A stretch of DNA of 64,000 nucleotides from Rubritalea profundi (GCF_002954445.1 NZ_MQWA01000001.1:2346926-2410925); one strand, 5' to 3'; counted from the first letter of the stretch, positions 16,224 through 25,705 are shown. The notes: a model not told the origin generated them from the letters alone. A program made the numbers and translations.

Positions 16224-17897
16224 ATGAGTGAATCCAGATACCGCATTGCTATCGGCGCCGACCACGGCGGAGTAGACCTTAAAGACGCTGTTGCGCGCCA
16301 CCTCATGTCCCTCGGTCATGAAGTCGCAGACTACGGCACCCATTCCAAAGATTCTGTTGATTATGCAGACTTTGCGAACGAAGTAGCCATCGAAGTGAGC
16401 CAGCAGCAATTTGATTGCGGCGTACTTTGTTGCACATCTGGTGTTGGTGTCAGCATGGCAGCCAACCGCTTCATCGGAGTGCGCGCAGTGAATGTGCAGA
16501 CTGTGGAAGACACAGTGGCTGCACGTGAACACAATGATGCCAACATCCTTTGCCTCGGCCAGAAGCACGTGGATGAAGCTACTGCTATCGCGATGGTTGA
16601 AGCATTTCTCGACACTAAGTTCGAAGGTGGCCGCCACGAAGCGCGTGTCACTAAAGCAAGCGGCAGCGCAATTGCAGTGTCTGACCCGGCCATTTTTGAA
16701 GCCATCCAAGAAGAAGGTCTTCGTCAGCGTAACAACATCGAGTTGATCGCGTCTGAGAACTTTACTTCACTTGCAGTGCAGGAAGCCCAAGGCGGCCTCC
16801 TCACTAACAAGTACGCAGAAGGTTACCCAGGTCGCCGTTGGTACGGTGGTTGTGAGAATGTCGACGTGGTGGAAAAAGTCGCGATCGATCGTCTCAAGGA
16901 ACTCTTCGGTGCAGACCACGCAAACGTGCAGCCACACTCTGGCTCACAGGCAAACACAGCAGTGTATTTCTCAGTGCTCAAGCCTGGCGACAAGATCCTG
17001 ACAATGGATCTAGCGCACGGTGGACACCTTACACACGGTCACAAAGCTAACTTTTCCGGTAAGTTCTACGAAGTGCAACACTACGGTGTGAGCGAAGTTG
17101 ACGAGCGTATCGACTACGACGCTCTCGAGGCTGCAGCAGTCGAATTCCAGCCAGCACTGATCACAACAGGCGCATCAGCTTACCCACGTGAAATCGATTT
17201 CGAGCGGATGGGGCAGATCGCAAAGAAGGTGGGAGCTTATCTGTTCGTAGACATGGCACACATCGCCGGTCTGGTTGCTGCAGGGGTTCACCCGAACCCA
17301 GTTCCACACGCAGATTTCGTGACATCTACAACGCATAAGTCGCTCCGCGGACCTCGTGGTGGTGTGATTCTCTGTAAGGCAGAGCACGCTAAGAAAATCG
17401 ACTCCACAGTATTCCCAGGCATCCAAGGTGGACCACTGATGCACGTGATCGCAGGCAAGGCAATTTGCTTTGGCGAGGCGCTCAAGCCAGAGTTTAAGGA
17501 TTACTCAGTGCAGGTAGTAAAGAATGCGCAAGCAATGGCTGGACGTCTTGCTGAGCACGGTTACCGCATCGTTTCTGGTGGTACAGACAACCATCTTTTC
17601 TTGATGGATTTCCGTCCAATTGGTCTCGATGGATCCATCGTTTCCACCGCGCTCGATGAAGCAGGTATCACAGTCAACAAAAACTCCATTCCGTTCGACA
17701 CTGCTGGGCCATTCAAGCCAAGCGGCATCCGTATTGGTACTCCAGCAGTCACGACACGTGGCATGAAGGAGGAAGACGTCATCAAGGTGGCTGACCTCAT
17801 CCACGCTGCAATCGAAGACCGCGAAGACGAAGCTAAGCTGGAAGAGATCCGTAATGAAGTTTACGACTTCAACCGCGCGTTCCCACTTCCTCGCTAA
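16224..17897 (+). CDS. glyA: Fused ribose-5-phosphate isomerase B / serine hydroxymethyltransferase
   Basis: 557 residues in one uninterrupted frame. Residues 1-145 are Rpi[15 protein letters not shown] near the start, then [27 protein letters not shown] and [13 protein letters not shown]. The usual active-site CGTGIG reads CTSGVG here. Residues about 150-557 are PLP-dependent GlyA, which interconverts serine and glycine and makes methylene-THF: [36 protein letters not shown] with the Schiff-base Lys, and [13 protein letters not shown]. The joined enzymes link pentose phosphates and one-carbon supply. A strong terminator follows, so the gene is probably monocistronic. The SHMT part should be active; the RpiB part has an altered loop. 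Confidence 0.93.
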   Translation: MSESRYRIAIGADHGGVDLKDAVARHLMSLGHEVADYGTHSKDSVDYADFANEVAIEVSQQQFDCGVLCCTSGVGVSMAANRFIGVRAVNVQTVEDTVAAREHNDANILCLGQKHVDEATAIAMVEAFLDTKFEGGRHEARVTKASGSAIAVSDPAIFEAIQEEGLRQRNNIELIASENFTSLAVQEAQGGLLTNKYAEGYPGRRWYGGCENVDVVEKVAIDRLKELFGADHANVQPHSGSQANTAVYFSVLKPGDKILTMDLAHGGHLTHGHKANFSGKFYEVQHYGVSEVDERIDYDALEAAAVEFQPALITTGASAYPREIDFERMGQIAKKVGAYLFVDMAHIAGLVAAGVHPNPVPHADFVTSTTHKSLRGPRGGVILCKAEHAKKIDSTVFPGIQGGPLMHVIAGKAICFGEALKPEFKDYSVQVVKNAQAMAGRLAEHGYRIVSGGTDNHLFLMDFRPIGLDGSIVSTALDEAGITVNKNSIPFDTAGPFKPSGIRIGTPAVTTRGMKEEDVIKVADLIHAAIEDREDEAKLEEIRNEVYDFNRAFPLPR

Positions 17898-17924
17898 TCG
17901 CATTAGCAGACAAGATCTAATAGA

Positions 17925-17960
17925 AAGCCTCCGCTCAGATTTCTGAGTGGAGGCTTTTTT
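17925..17960 (+). terminator. Rho-independent terminator of rpiB-glyA
   Basis: GCCTCCGCTCAG / CTGAGTGGAGGC stem with one G-T pair, a 4-base loop and a T6 run at 17955-17960. Confidence 0.9.
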
Positions 17961-17994
17961 ATTGAGTTACCAGGCCTGTTGGTCGAAATGCGCT

Positions 17995-19067
17995 TCAGTT
18001 TAGTGGGAGTTCGATGTAGCTGCCTTTATTTGTACTCGGCGAGGGGCTCGTAACCGTTGGTTTAAGTGTTGGGCTAGGGGATACTTGTGGCACGGGACCA
18101 GGCACGGGCGTGGGGCTATCTGCTAGGTATTCTTCTGCAGGAGGATCGATGAGCTCGGTAAGTTCTTTAGCCCAATCAGGGGCGCTGTTGTGGCTGATGT
18201 TGCGTGAGAGGTGAGTGAGCATTCTGGAGGCAGCACCGTATTCATCTCCAGCTGTGTAAACGTCCATTTCCATCTTCCAGATGAGTTTGGGTTTTTCGAT
18301 CTCGATAAACTTATTGTAAGCAGGCGGCTTGAGGTTCTTCTTCATACCAATAGTCTTGGACTTCGGCTTAGGTGCCCAGTGCTCAATACTTTGTTCTTGG
18401 TAGCTAATGCGTTCCTTCCAGGCAGAACGGAGAGTGGCGGCTTTTTGTGGGGTACGGAGGGGGGGAAGACTACTTGCTCGTAAACTTGTACAAGGTTCAG
18501 CGGGGAGGTTGGCCATTCGTTCACTTTGTAGCTGCCAAAGCCGTAGGCCTTGGCAAAGACTGAGCTGAGGACGTCTTTTCTGAGTATCGATTGGTAGCCT
18601 TCCAAGCTTTTAGTGTCGTCGAAGATATTGGAGATTGCGGTCCGAGCTTTGAGGGAGAGGGCAGCGTAGTCTTCTTCTTCGTTTCGCGATGCTTCGAGTG
18701 TGAGCACGAGCCAATTGAGTTGGTGGCGCAGAGCCAAACGGAATCCTGGGTCTGAAATTTTTTCTTTCTGAGCTTTTTTCCAAGCGCGGAAGTCGCTGGA
18801 TTTTTTTCCCGAATCGAGGAAATCGACTTTTTCTACACAATTGAGATAGAGGTCGTATGCTGCCGAGTTGGAGCTAAGTGCACTTTTATAGGCTCTGTAG
18901 GCGGTCGCCTGGCGTGAGATTAGGTGGATTTACTCTTATTGATAAGAGCATCGAGTGCTTTACTGAGCTGTTCGCGTTGAGCTGAGGTTATTGTCTCCGC
19001 TTGAGCCGGTATGGCTAAGGAGACAAATGCAAGGGCCGTATAGACACTGCGGAATTTATTGGTCATA
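17995..19067 (-). pseudogene. Secreted protein of unknown function, frameshifted twice
   Basis: Starts at ATG 19067 with a signal peptide (MTNKFRSVYTALAFVSLAIP, cleavage near AQA). Frame changes near 18915-18925 and at the G7 run 18459-18465 join three segments into one plausible protein of about 355 residues: ATAYRAYKSALSSNSAAYDL, then LRHQLNWLVLTLEASRNEEE, then KEFT-free helices and a Pro/Ser/Thr-rich tail (SPTPVPGPVPQVSPSP) ending SYIELPLN. Family not recognised, probably a helical lineage-specific periplasmic or surface protein. Because the second break lies in a homopolymer, sequence error is possible. Confidence 0.6.
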
Positions 19068-19186
19068 ATATAATCAAGCGTTTAGATGTGATTCATTGTC
19101 AGCGAGGTGTGAGCGCCGAGCAATGATGTCACAGTATTCACAGTCGTGATTTTGATGCGAGGGAAAAATTAGCTCCCTGTCTAGTC

Positions 19187-19759
19187 TCAGATGAGTTGCT
19201 TGAGGTTGGCGCGAATGCGATACCCTTGGCGTTGGGGCCGGGTGCCGACTTTGGCCAGCCAATCAACAATGTACGCTTCTAGTCGCTTGCAAGAGTCATC
19301 CCAGATTTTAGTCTGTTTGAGAATGTGGATGCATTCTTCTACATGGGAAAAGTAGACATCGTCGGCTCCCGTCTCTTTTAGTAAGTGGAGTTCATCTTGA
19401 AGCTCTTTAAAAAAGGCGAGTTCATAGCCGTCACCAGCATCACGTGCGGCGCGCTCTAATGAAATAGTGATGGGTGGAGCTATTGGGATGAGTGCGTTGG
19501 CAATGGAGCCGTAGCCAATCTTGCTGAGCATATGGGCTAGTCGCTTGTAGAGGTCTTCGATCTTTAGTAGACGAAGCGAGCACTTGTGCTCGAGGTAATG
19601 GATGACCCCTTCATAAACATCTTCGGTGAAGGCAAATTCTTCTTGCTGAGCACGCACTGCAGCTTGCTCGATGGCCTTGCGGATCCATTGAGTGCTGTAG
19701 CCTGTGACTTGGTAGCGGCCTACTTGGAGGACTGGGAGATTACCGACGATGCAGATCAT
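19187..19759 (-). CDS. Degenerate ATP-cone-like protein downstream of nrdR
   Basis: 190 residues, 20 bases downstream of nrdR on the same strand, so likely co-transcribed. Residues about 8-90 align by eye with the ATP-cone of NrdR: VLQVGRYQVTGYSTQWIRKA in place of VVKRDGTRQTLNREKLLRG, then a helical EDVYEGVIHYLEHK and IEDLYKRLAHMLSKIGYGSIA in place of the KVMDKLHDIDPVAYVRYV stretch. The nucleotide-binding KRDG residues are not conserved. The rest is helical with no metal site. It could be an accessory to NrdR or ribonucleotide reductase, or an unrelated conserved protein; this is inference from pattern and position. Confidence 0.6.
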   Translation of the reverse strand: MICIVGNLPVLQVGRYQVTGYSTQWIRKAIEQAAVRAQQEEFAFTEDVYEGVIHYLEHKCSLRLLKIEDLYKRLAHMLSKIGYGSIANALIPIAPPITISLERAARDAGDGYELAFFKELQDELHLLKETGADDVYFSHVEECIHILKQTKIWDDSCKRLEAYIVDWLAKVGTRPQRQGYRIRANLKQLI

Positions 19760-19779
19760 AGTTTTTTTGAGGTGGGGTT

Positions 19780-20271
19780 TTAGTCTTTAAAAAGGGGACG
19801 CTGGAGGGCGTTGCTGTGGGAGCGATTTTCGAGCTTCTGAATCTCACGGATGAACTCGCCAACGTCTTCGAATTGGCGGTATACCGAGACATAGCGCACG
19901 TAGGCTACGGGATCGATATCATGGAGTTTGTCCATGACCTTGACGCCAATGATTTTGGATGGGCATTCTGAGAGATGGTCTTTGTGGAGCTCGGCTAGAA
20001 TTTCTTCCACCGCACGGTCAAGACGAGCCATCGAGACTGGGCGTTTCTCACATGCTTTGACGAGACCTCGGAGGAGTTTCTCGCGGTTTAGAGTTTGGCG
20101 GGTGCCATCGCGCTTGACCACGCGGAGCTCAGTGCGCTCGATTTGCTCGTAGGTCGTATAGCGGTAATTGCACTTGAGGCATTCGCGACGGCGACGCGTG
20201 GTCGTCCCGTCTTTCGACATCCGAGAGTCGATGACTTTATCTTCGAGAGATCCACATTGAATACAGCGCAT
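19780..20271 (-). CDS. nrdR: Transcriptional repressor NrdR of ribonucleotide reductase genes
   Basis: 163 residues. The N-terminal zinc ribbon is CIQCG...CLKCNYRYTTYE (two CxxC pairs). The ATP-cone follows from about residue 49 (RVVKRDGTRQTLNREKLLRG), ending in YVRYVSVYRQFED. NrdR senses ATP/dATP and represses nrd genes by binding NrdR boxes. It heads a short operon with the ATP-cone-like gene 20 bases downstream. No ribonucleotide reductase gene lies in the window. Confidence 0.97.
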   Translation of the reverse strand: MRCIQCGSLEDKVIDSRMSKDGTTTRRRRECLKCNYRYTTYEQIERTELRVVKRDGTRQTLNREKLLRGLVKACEKRPVSMARLDRAVEEILAELHKDHLSECPSKIIGVKVMDKLHDIDPVAYVRYVSVYRQFEDVGEFIREIQKLENRSHSNALQRPLFKD

Positions 20272-20486
20272 AAATACAGGTGAGTTGCGGTCGGGTATGC
20301 GGAGGGAATTCTGCTAAGTCTATGCTAAAATTGACGAAAAAAGTCATGCTTTGATCATAGTTAATTGATCTAAACTAAAAGTTTTAAAATGATGGAGGAA
20401 TGAACGAGTTGTTCACAAAAAAGAGCCTAAAATTGTAAAATGTTCGGTCTTGGCAAAAGTAGGTTGAGGTGCATAGTGCCGCAGAG

Positions 20487-21416
20487 ATGAGCGAGCAGCC
20501 GACCAATTTACTTGAGAAATCTGAAGTAGTTTCCATGCGCCAGGATCTAATGGTGCTGACGAAGGTGCGTTTGAACGTGTTTGTTCTGATTACGACATTA
20601 TTTGGCTTTATATTAGCATCGAAGTCGCAAGCGGGTGGGTTTGCATGGGGGATGATTGACTGGTGGCTTTTGTTGCACACCTTAGTAGGGACGGCCGCGG
20701 CCGCGTTTGGCTCTGCAGCATTCAACCAGTTGATGGAGATCGAACAGGATCGCACCATGGCCCGCACTAAGAATCGTCCACTGCCAGCCAATCGCATGAG
20801 TGTGACGTCCGCCTTTATCATTGGCTGGGGGCTTTCAGCTTTTGGAGTGATTCACCTGGGAAACATGGTGAATGCTGAGGCCGCCTACATAGCGGCAGCA
20901 ACGATCGCGATTTACGTTTTTGCCTACACGCCGATGAAGCGTCAGCATTCTGCCAATACTTTAGTGGGAGCCATCCCAGGAGCGACTCCACCGATGATTG
21001 GTTGGGCTGCCGCTGGTGGGACATGGTATGCGATGGAGTCCTGGTATTTATTTGCTCTGCTCTTTTTGTGGCAACTCCCTCACTTCGTAGCGATCAACTG
21101 GTTTTGCCGTGAGCAATACGAGGAAGCTGGTTATAAGATGTGGTCGAATGGCGATGTGAGTGGCAAGAAGACCGCTCGATTGGCTCTGATTTACTCGGCA
21201 ATGTTGGCAATGTTGGCTCCTTTAGCTAGTTTACCTGGAATCGGAATGGCTGGCTGGGCATTTGGCGTGGGCGGGTTTTTAGCGGGTGGCTATATGTGTA
21301 AGCTGTCGATTGATTTTGGCCGGATTGGCGACCGGAGGTCTTCGAGGCAGCTGTTCTTTTTCACCCTGCTTTATTTACCGTTTGCACTGGCTCTACTGAC
21401 CTTCAGTTGGAATTGA
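20487..21416 (+). CDS. cyoE: Protoheme IX farnesyltransferase (heme O synthase)
   Basis: UbiA-superfamily prenyltransferase of the inner membrane that adds a farnesyl group to heme B to make heme O for terminal oxidases. About 309 residues with some nine hydrophobic helices. The first Asp-rich motif is NQLMEIEQDRTMARTKNRPL and the second region is YTPMKRQHSANTLVGAIPGA, both characteristic of CyoE/CtaB. ATG 20487 (MSEQPTNL) is preferred over the GTG at 20469. First gene of an oxidase-assembly operon with two SCO-like genes and DUF420. Confidence 0.95.
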   Translation: MSEQPTNLLEKSEVVSMRQDLMVLTKVRLNVFVLITTLFGFILASKSQAGGFAWGMIDWWLLLHTLVGTAAAAFGSAAFNQLMEIEQDRTMARTKNRPLPANRMSVTSAFIIGWGLSAFGVIHLGNMVNAEAAYIAAATIAIYVFAYTPMKRQHSANTLVGAIPGATPPMIGWAAAGGTWYAMESWYLFALLFLWQLPHFVAINWFCREQYEEAGYKMWSNGDVSGKKTARLALIYSAMLAMLAPLASLPGIGMAGWAFGVGGFLAGGYMCKLSIDFGRIGDRRSSRQLFFFTLLYLPFALALLTFSWN

Positions 21417-21446
21417 GCTAACGAGTACTAACTTTATTTTATCATC

Positions 21447-22355
21447 ATGAATGCATCTGAACTAGAACCTGCTGACCGCGATCCGAAGGTGATTCGCCGT
21501 ACCGTGATCATCCTTTTCATCTTAATGTTCGTGGGAGGTACTGCGATCTGGTGGAAATACACTCAACAACAAGCGCGAGATCAAGAAGAGGTGGTTGAAG
21601 GCCGCTCGCCTCGTATCAGTCGACTCACTAAAAACTTTGCTGGCATCTGCCAAGACGGTGAGAGCCGTGGTTTAGACGACCTTGAGGGTAAAATTTGGGT
21701 GGTGGCACCTATCGTGCCGAATCATCCAGAGGAGAATCTAATTCAGTTGGCAAAAATGAAGGACCTAGCGGAGCGCTACAAAGGGCGAAAGGATTTCCAC
21801 CTTGTTTGCCTTTCAGTTGCTGACCCGGAAAAGCACGGTTACGAAGAACTAGCTAAGATAGCCGAAGAGGTCGGCGCAGACATTAATCAATGGTGGTTCA
21901 TGGCGGCGGGTGAAAAAAAGATGATCGGGTTCCTCAAAGACCACCTAAAGATGGCTCATATCAAGCAGCGTAGTGGTGCTGAGGCTGAGAAACTTGGTGA
22001 ACTCGACATCGCGGCGCAGCTCCGGGTGGTGGACCAAAGCCGACGCGTGCGTGGGGAATACCAACATTTTGATTTCGATTTTGCGCACTTTAAAACAGAG
22101 GAGACAAAGAAAGCGCTGGAGAATGAGCCGGGGCTACTTGACCGGCTCAAGCCAGACGAACGAGAAGTGGCTGAGTTCTACCTAAACATGGATGCAGAGT
22201 GGACCAAGCGGATGTATAAAGTGATCGACTACACATTTACCGAGACTGAGCCCGATAGTGACCCAGACTACATCACCGGCATTGTTGTGGTGGTGGGAAT
22301 CCTCGGTTTCATTATTTTCCAAGGTCTCCGTTTGCGTAAACGCGCAAAAGGGTAG
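21447..22355 (+). CDS. Membrane-anchored SCO1/SenC-like protein without copper-binding cysteines
   Basis: 302 residues with an N-terminal membrane anchor (residues about 17-38, VIILFILMFVGGTAIWW), a thioredoxin-like domain, and a second C-terminal membrane segment (ITGIVVVVGILGFIIF). Fold landmarks include a CQDGESRGLDDLEGKIWVVA strand-turn, then VCLSVADPEKHGYEEL and a FLKDHLKM segment. Where SCO proteins carry CxxxC the sequence reads APIVPNHPEENL, so copper delivery by the classic site is not possible. It lies 30 bases after cyoE and 37 before a second SCO gene. The two may work as a pair, this one structural. Confidence 0.7.
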   Translation: MNASELEPADRDPKVIRRTVIILFILMFVGGTAIWWKYTQQQARDQEEVVEGRSPRISRLTKNFAGICQDGESRGLDDLEGKIWVVAPIVPNHPEENLIQLAKMKDLAERYKGRKDFHLVCLSVADPEKHGYEELAKIAEEVGADINQWWFMAAGEKKMIGFLKDHLKMAHIKQRSGAEAEKLGELDIAAQLRVVDQSRRVRGEYQHFDFDFAHFKTEETKKALENEPGLLDRLKPDEREVAEFYLNMDAEWTKRMYKVIDYTFTETEPDSDPDYITGIVVVVGILGFIIFQGLRLRKRAKG

Positions 22356-22392
22356 AGGGTACTTCGGATCGTAAGAAAGAAATTATTTCAGC

Positions 22393-23124
22393 ATGACGGA
22401 TAAAACTAAAATTATCATGATATACGCGGGGGTGGCAGTGCTATCCGTTAGCCTACTCGTATTATTCAATTTCGTGGGCAAACAAAATAAGGTAGCGGCT
22501 GCTGTGAGCGATATAGAGAATCGGCAGAACCGAGAAGCGTTGATCGAGCTGGTAGTCTCTCCTCTTACTGTGCTGAATCATCAGATTTCTAAAGATCTCA
22601 AAGGGGTGAATCAGGATGGTGAGACAGTTAGCCTTTTTGATCTTAAAGGAAAAGCTGTGGTTTTTGCCCAGTTTTACTCCCGCTGTAATATGTGTCTTGG
22701 GCATAACAAAATCATTATGCAAGAGCTCCATGAGGAACTTAAAGATAACCCAGGTGTGCACTTCGTGACAGTCACACTAGACCCAGATTTTGATACCCCA
22801 GAGAAGCTGAAAGAGTCAGCCAAGGTGTGGAATGCTGAGAGTAAGTCTTGGTGGATGCTCAATGTGCCAAAGGATGAACTTACCAAGTTTTGCCGCGAGC
22901 AACTATGGTACATCGATTACAAGGACAATGCTAAGAAGACTAGCGCTTCGGATGCCATCACCCACGACATGGGGATTGCTGTGATTGATGCTGACTCAAA
23001 ATTACAGGCAAAGGTGAATCTGTTTGAGCTACTAGCTAATGATCAAAAAGATCTTTATGAGGTGAAAAAGAGTCAGTTGCTAGAAGTGATTGAGCTTTCC
23101 TTGAAGAATGCTAACAAGAACTAA
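22393..23124 (+). CDS. SCO1/SenC/PrrC-like protein with CxxC, oxidase copper chaperone
   Basis: 243 residues. One N-terminal membrane helix (MIYAGVAVLSVSLLVLFNFV), then a periplasmic thioredoxin-fold domain. FAQFYSRCNMCLGHNKIIMQ has a CNMC motif (two residues between the cysteines, not the usual three of SCO). VTVTLDPDFDTPEKLKE is the SCO DPxxDTP strand, and SDAITHDMGIAVID keeps the conserved copper-ligand His. Likely delivers copper to, or reduces, the CuA site of a cytochrome c oxidase. The DUF420 gene starts six bases after its stop. Confidence 0.85.
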   Translation: MTDKTKIIMIYAGVAVLSVSLLVLFNFVGKQNKVAAAVSDIENRQNREALIELVVSPLTVLNHQISKDLKGVNQDGETVSLFDLKGKAVVFAQFYSRCNMCLGHNKIIMQELHEELKDNPGVHFVTVTLDPDFDTPEKLKESAKVWNAESKSWWMLNVPKDELTKFCREQLWYIDYKDNAKKTSASDAITHDMGIAVIDADSKLQAKVNLFELLANDQKDLYEVKKSQLLEVIELSLKNANKN

Positions 23125-23130
23125 CATCTG

Positions 23131-23700
23131 ATGTCATCATATAAAGAATATCTCAAGCGTGAGCCTAAGCTAGCGCTCTCAAAGACACTCAAGATTACAG
23201 CGTGGGTTTTGACTGCTGTGGTGTTAGGTCTGGTCGGGTTGATGCAGAATCCAAGAGGGCCGAAACTTCCTTTACCGGAGGGTTTTAGTTTCTCTTTTCT
23301 CCCTCCAGTCCATGCCGCGTTGAATAGCATTGTGGCAATAGCTTTGGTGGTGGCTGTGATGGCTATTAACAACAAGAATGTGAAGCTACACACGAGATCT
23401 ATCAGTGTGGCGATGATTAGTTCGGTGCTCTTTTTGCTCTGCTATGTGGCTTATCACTTTACCACCGATGCGGTTCGTTACGGTGGTGAGGGAGTCATGC
23501 GTGGGGTGTATTTCTTTTTCCTTATCAGCCACATCGTACTAGCGGCGGTGAGTCTGCCATTCATCCTATTTACCTGGATCAACGGATTTACCAACCAGTT
23601 TGCCAAGCACAAGAAGCTAGCCCGTTGGGTGTTTCCGATGTGGCTTTATGTGGCTGTTACTGGACCGATCTGCTATTTTCTACTCAAGCCCTACTATTGA
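23131..23700 (+). CDS. DUF420 membrane protein (CtaM/YozB-like oxidase assembly factor)
   Basis: 189 residues with five hydrophobic helices. Conserved His residues in PPVHAALNS, YVAYHFTTDAVRYGG and LISHIVLAAVS, the last near AKHKKLARWVFPMWLY, match DUF420. Family members (YozB/CtaM) are needed for maturation of some heme-copper oxidases. The position after cyoE and two SCO genes supports this. The oxidase genes themselves are not in the window. Confidence 0.85.
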   Translation: MSSYKEYLKREPKLALSKTLKITAWVLTAVVLGLVGLMQNPRGPKLPLPEGFSFSFLPPVHAALNSIVAIALVVAVMAINNKNVKLHTRSISVAMISSVLFLLCYVAYHFTTDAVRYGGEGVMRGVYFFFLISHIVLAAVSLPFILFTWINGFTNQFAKHKKLARWVFPMWLYVAVTGPICYFLLKPYY

Positions 23701-23727
23701 TTCGTTAGAACTTAAAATAAAAAACGC

Positions 23728-25020
23728 ATGAAAGTGATCCGATACCAAGACGCTGAGTATGCTGAGTTTGTTCAGCAACTAGACCGCCAGGCCATTCCCA
23801 GTACAGACCTCTACGAAACTGTGGCTGCCATTGTCGATGCGGTAAAGCAGGGCGGAAATAAGGCGGTGTATGAGTACACCGAGAAGTTCGATAAATTGGC
23901 ACTGACGGATGAGACTCTTTTCGTGAGTGACGCTGAGCTAGCTGAGGCTCAAGAGCTAGTCGTAGATTCTGTAAAAGAGGCCATTGCGGCATCTAAGAAG
24001 AACGTCCACGCCTTTGCGCACAGGAGCATGCGGCAAGACTGGAACTACACTAATACAGAAGGGGCAGAAGTCGGCGAGCGATTTGTCCCTTATGATCGTG
24101 TTGGAGTCTACGTGCCAGGAGGTAAAGCTCCGCTAGTTTCTACGGCATTGATGACTGCCGCTATTGGCCAAGCCGTCGGAGTGACGAACATTATAGCAGC
24201 CACTCCTGCTGGGGCGAATGGTAAGGTGAACCCATCTTTGCTCTACGCTCTTAAAGAATCTGGAGCGACTCAAATCATCAAGGTTGGTGGCGCTCAGGCG
24301 ATCGCCGCCATGGCTCTGGGTACCGAGACGGTCGAGCCCGTCGAGAAAATTTTTGGACCAGGAAATAGCTTCGTGGTAGAAGCCAAGCGCCAATTGGTAG
24401 GGGCGGTTTCTATCGATCTTTTACCTGGACCGAGTGAGGTGCTCATTATTGCTGATGACTCCGCAAATCCTGCTTTTGTAGCAGCAGATTTGTTAGCTCA
24501 GGCTGAACACGGCGGTGATAGTGTGGTAGGATTTGCGACTACTTCCATGGAGTTATTAGCCAAGGTCGAGATCGAGATCGAAAGACAAATCAAGACACTC
24601 TCCCGTTCTGCATACATCCGCAAAGTACTCGACGTTGGAACATTTGCTTTGGTGGTAGAAAATTTGGAGGAAGCGATTCGTATTTGTAATGTCTTCGCAC
24701 CTGAGCACCTTTCGCTCATCGCGGATGATGAAGATCACTGGCTTGATAAGGTGAAGACTGCTGGAGCTATCTATGTGGGAAACTTTGCGGCAGTAGCTGT
24801 AGGAGACTTCCTCGCTGGGCCTAGTCACACACTTCCCACTGGTGGCTCCGGGAAATCATTTTCTGGAATCCGTGCAGACCAGTTCCAGCGTCGCACAAGC
24901 ATTGTGCGCATGGATCAGGCGAGCGTGCAGAAATCAGAAAAGTATGTTGCTGAGTTTGCCCGAGTAGAGGGGCTTGATGCTCACGGAGCCTCAGTGAGCA
25001 TCCGAGCGAATGCGGAGTGA
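23728..25020 (+). CDS. hisD: Histidinol dehydrogenase
   Basis: HisD oxidises L-histidinol to L-histidine in two NAD steps, the last of histidine biosynthesis. 430 residues, normal length. Motifs: DRVGVYVPGGKAPLVSTALM, KVGGAQAIAAMALGTETV, DLLPGPSEVLIIAD, and the Zn and catalytic region LLAQAEHGGDS with the later GPSHTLPTGGSGKSFSGI. It follows the DUF420 gene by 28 bases, probably by read-through, without functional relation. No other his gene is present. Confidence 0.97.
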   Translation: MKVIRYQDAEYAEFVQQLDRQAIPSTDLYETVAAIVDAVKQGGNKAVYEYTEKFDKLALTDETLFVSDAELAEAQELVVDSVKEAIAASKKNVHAFAHRSMRQDWNYTNTEGAEVGERFVPYDRVGVYVPGGKAPLVSTALMTAAIGQAVGVTNIIAATPAGANGKVNPSLLYALKESGATQIIKVGGAQAIAAMALGTETVEPVEKIFGPGNSFVVEAKRQLVGAVSIDLLPGPSEVLIIADDSANPAFVAADLLAQAEHGGDSVVGFATTSMELLAKVEIEIERQIKTLSRSAYIRKVLDVGTFALVVENLEEAIRICNVFAPEHLSLIADDEDHWLDKVKTAGAIYVGNFAAVAVGDFLAGPSHTLPTGGSGKSFSGIRADQFQRRTSIVRMDQASVQKSEKYVAEFARVEGLDAHGASVSIRANAE

Positions 25021-25129
25021 TGCAGATCCTATAACTGGTCGGTATTTCGGAGCGCCGTGAGTTTTAAAATTCAGCGTGATTTGTGGAGAGTTCTGTTTTT
25101 AGTGTTCCGAACCAGCAAGATGTGGAATT

Positions 25130-25240
25130 TCATTTCATACAGAATGATCAGAATTTTTACAGGATTCACAAAATCGACCTCAATTTTTGAATCTCATAAT
25201 GCTGTGAATTCTGTAATTCTGTGAATTCTGTATAAATCCA
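25130..25240 (+). repeat. CAGAATT/AATTCTG inverted repeat element, copy 1
   Basis: Left arm: TACAGAATGATCAGAATTTT and CAGGATTCACAAAAT. Right arm: GTGAATTCTGTAATTCTGTG followed by AATTCTGTATAAATCC, running in the opposite sense, together an AT-rich palindromic element between hisD and ppnP. A relative occurs at 29793-29925. The rest of the 25021-25339 gap shows nothing more. Confidence 0.5.
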
Positions 25241-25339
25241 CAGGCTTTTCCCTGGTAAACCGCCGGCTAGCAACCTCACGAAATTTCCCTATAGTTCAGA
25301 CTTCACAACCAAGCTCTGACAGAGTAAGTAGAGTCCATC

Positions 25340-25657
25340 ATGGATTTTAAGAACGTCACAGCCCACGCAAAAGCCAATGTTTACTTCGACGGCAAAGTTG
25401 TCTCTCACGGAATTACTCTAGAAGACGGAACCACTAAAAGCTTTGGTGTCATATTCCCCGGTAGCTACCATTTCGGTACAGAAGCCGCTGAGCGCATGGA
25501 TGTCATCGATGGCGACTGTAAGGTGACTCTCGATGGATCTGAAGATGCTACCGCATATTCAGCAGGCCAGCACTTCAATGTTGCGGCTAATGCGGGATTC
25601 ACCATCGAGGTGGCAGAAGGACAAGCGCAATACATTTGTTCCTACATTCAGGGTTAG
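25340..25657 (+). CDS. ppnP: Pyrimidine/purine nucleoside phosphorylase PpnP
   Basis: 105-residue single cupin of the PpnP (YaiE, DUF1255) family, which splits nucleosides with phosphate. Typical boxes: ANVYFDGKVVSHGITLEDGT, KSFGVIFPGSYHFGTEAAE, MDVIDGDCKVTLDGS, and the C-terminal CSYIQG. Complete and of standard length. Stands alone between repeat-rich gaps. Confidence 0.92.
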   Translation: MDFKNVTAHAKANVYFDGKVVSHGITLEDGTTKSFGVIFPGSYHFGTEAAERMDVIDGDCKVTLDGSEDATAYSAGQHFNVAANAGFTIEVAEGQAQYICSYIQG

Positions 25658-25705
25658 TAGGCTGATTTTATACTAAACGGTCATAAAAATCTCTATAAGA
25701 TTAAT

